DNA of 36,116 nucleotides from the NCBI GenBank assembly GCA_903884345.1, contig CAISEE010000056.1, forward strand, positions 1-36,116. The letters are read 5' to 3'. Made by a program: the position numbers and the translations under genes. Of this stretch, positions 36,068 to 36,116 are shown in pieces. Numbering within the stretch: the stretch's first letter is position 1; each line of letters begins with the position of its first letter. The notes below the pieces were generated by a model that was not told the DNA's origin, did no database searches, and saw nothing but the letters and a program-made list of their open reading frames with translations. Source of the DNA: Candidatus Adlerbacteria bacterium (GTDB lineage: Bacteria; Patescibacteriota; Minisyncoccia; Phycocordibacterales; SBAW01).

Positions 36068-36116
36068 GGGCGTCACCCGAAGCAACCACTGCGTCTATGA
36101 CACGCACTACCACGTC
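36066..36116 (+). CDS. N-terminus of an IS200-like (Y1) transposase (partial)
   Basis: Seventeen codons to the window edge: MGVTRSNHCVYDTHYHV. RSNHCVYDTHYHV is the usual first strand of Y1_Tnp transposases (H-VY---YHLV--TKYR), which cut and join single-stranded DNA with one Tyr and an HUH motif. The rest lies beyond the window. The two hairpins upstream fit an IS200/IS605 or REP-associated element. With the tail at 1-87 it suggests at least two such elements near this region. Confidence 0.75.
   Translation, partial: MGVTRSNHCVYDTHYHV

Noticed and set aside
1-36116. tRNA, rRNA or riboswitch genes
   Set aside because: I looked for T-loop (GGTTCGAATCC-like) and conserved rRNA stretches and saw none; no leader matches a riboswitch I know.

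Overview
This is a compact, mostly GC-rich bacterial chromosome segment. It most resembles a Candidate Phyla Radiation (Patescibacteria) genome, probably a GC-rich Parcubacteria/Kaiserbacteria-type lineage. That is an inference from gene style: a MutY-type glycosylase without iron-sulfur cysteines, an RGG/CxxC zinc-ribbon protein with a lysine-alanine tail, several secreted small proteins, sortases with their own substrates, a MliC-domain protein, a single-domain RRM protein and very short intergenic gaps. No rRNA, tRNA, CRISPR array or intact prophage was seen. No stretch over 300 bases lacks a gene.

Layout. 1-4700 is an accessory region. It has the 3' end of a probable IS200-like/REP-associated transposase, a block of visibly AT-rich genes (5'-truncated SUKH gene, DUF2784-like membrane protein, hypothetical), two Shine-Dalgarno-led hypothetical genes, a metallo-beta-lactamase-fold gene cut short at a 47-bp repeat, a second copy of that repeat, and further small hypotheticals. 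4756-6056 holds DUF1761, a duplicated YdeI/OmdA-domain protein and a conserved hypothetical. 6277-7608 is a lone PHA-synthase-like gene between two terminators. 7706-15520 is metabolic and housekeeping: DapDC-like decarboxylase, GNAT, pseudouridine synthase, patatin, zinc ribbon, EngB GTPase, ABC-F, glyoxalase-fold and Nudix proteins. 15616-17832 encodes a soluble flavin-reductase/PAS/histidine-kinase fusion. 17879-26828 is rich in envelope and DNA-damage functions: GT-C glycosyltransferase, HhH protein, polysaccharide deacetylase, O6-methylguanine methyltransferase, a sortase with its substrate, MliC protein, LexA-like repressor, SanA/DUF218 protein and secreted helical proteins. 26917-28404 holds two paralogous regulators, each made of two OmpR-type winged-helix domains. 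28493-32474 is a MarR/adaptor/adaptor/MFS efflux operon. 32570-34433 carries a second sortase-substrate pair. 34586-36116 holds an RRM protein, MutY and the 5' end of another IS200-like transposase.

Two window-wide patterns stand out. First, many genes have a TAnnnT -10 box ending only 6-8 nt before the ATG, so their mRNAs should be leaderless. A smaller, mostly hypothetical set has TTGACA-like/TATAAT-like promoters, leaders with Shine-Dalgarno sequences and their own terminators. Second, a family of short palindromes (GGAGG-N5-CCTCC core) is scattered between genes, and one copy, plus a larger 20-bp inverted repeat, lies in frame inside mutY.
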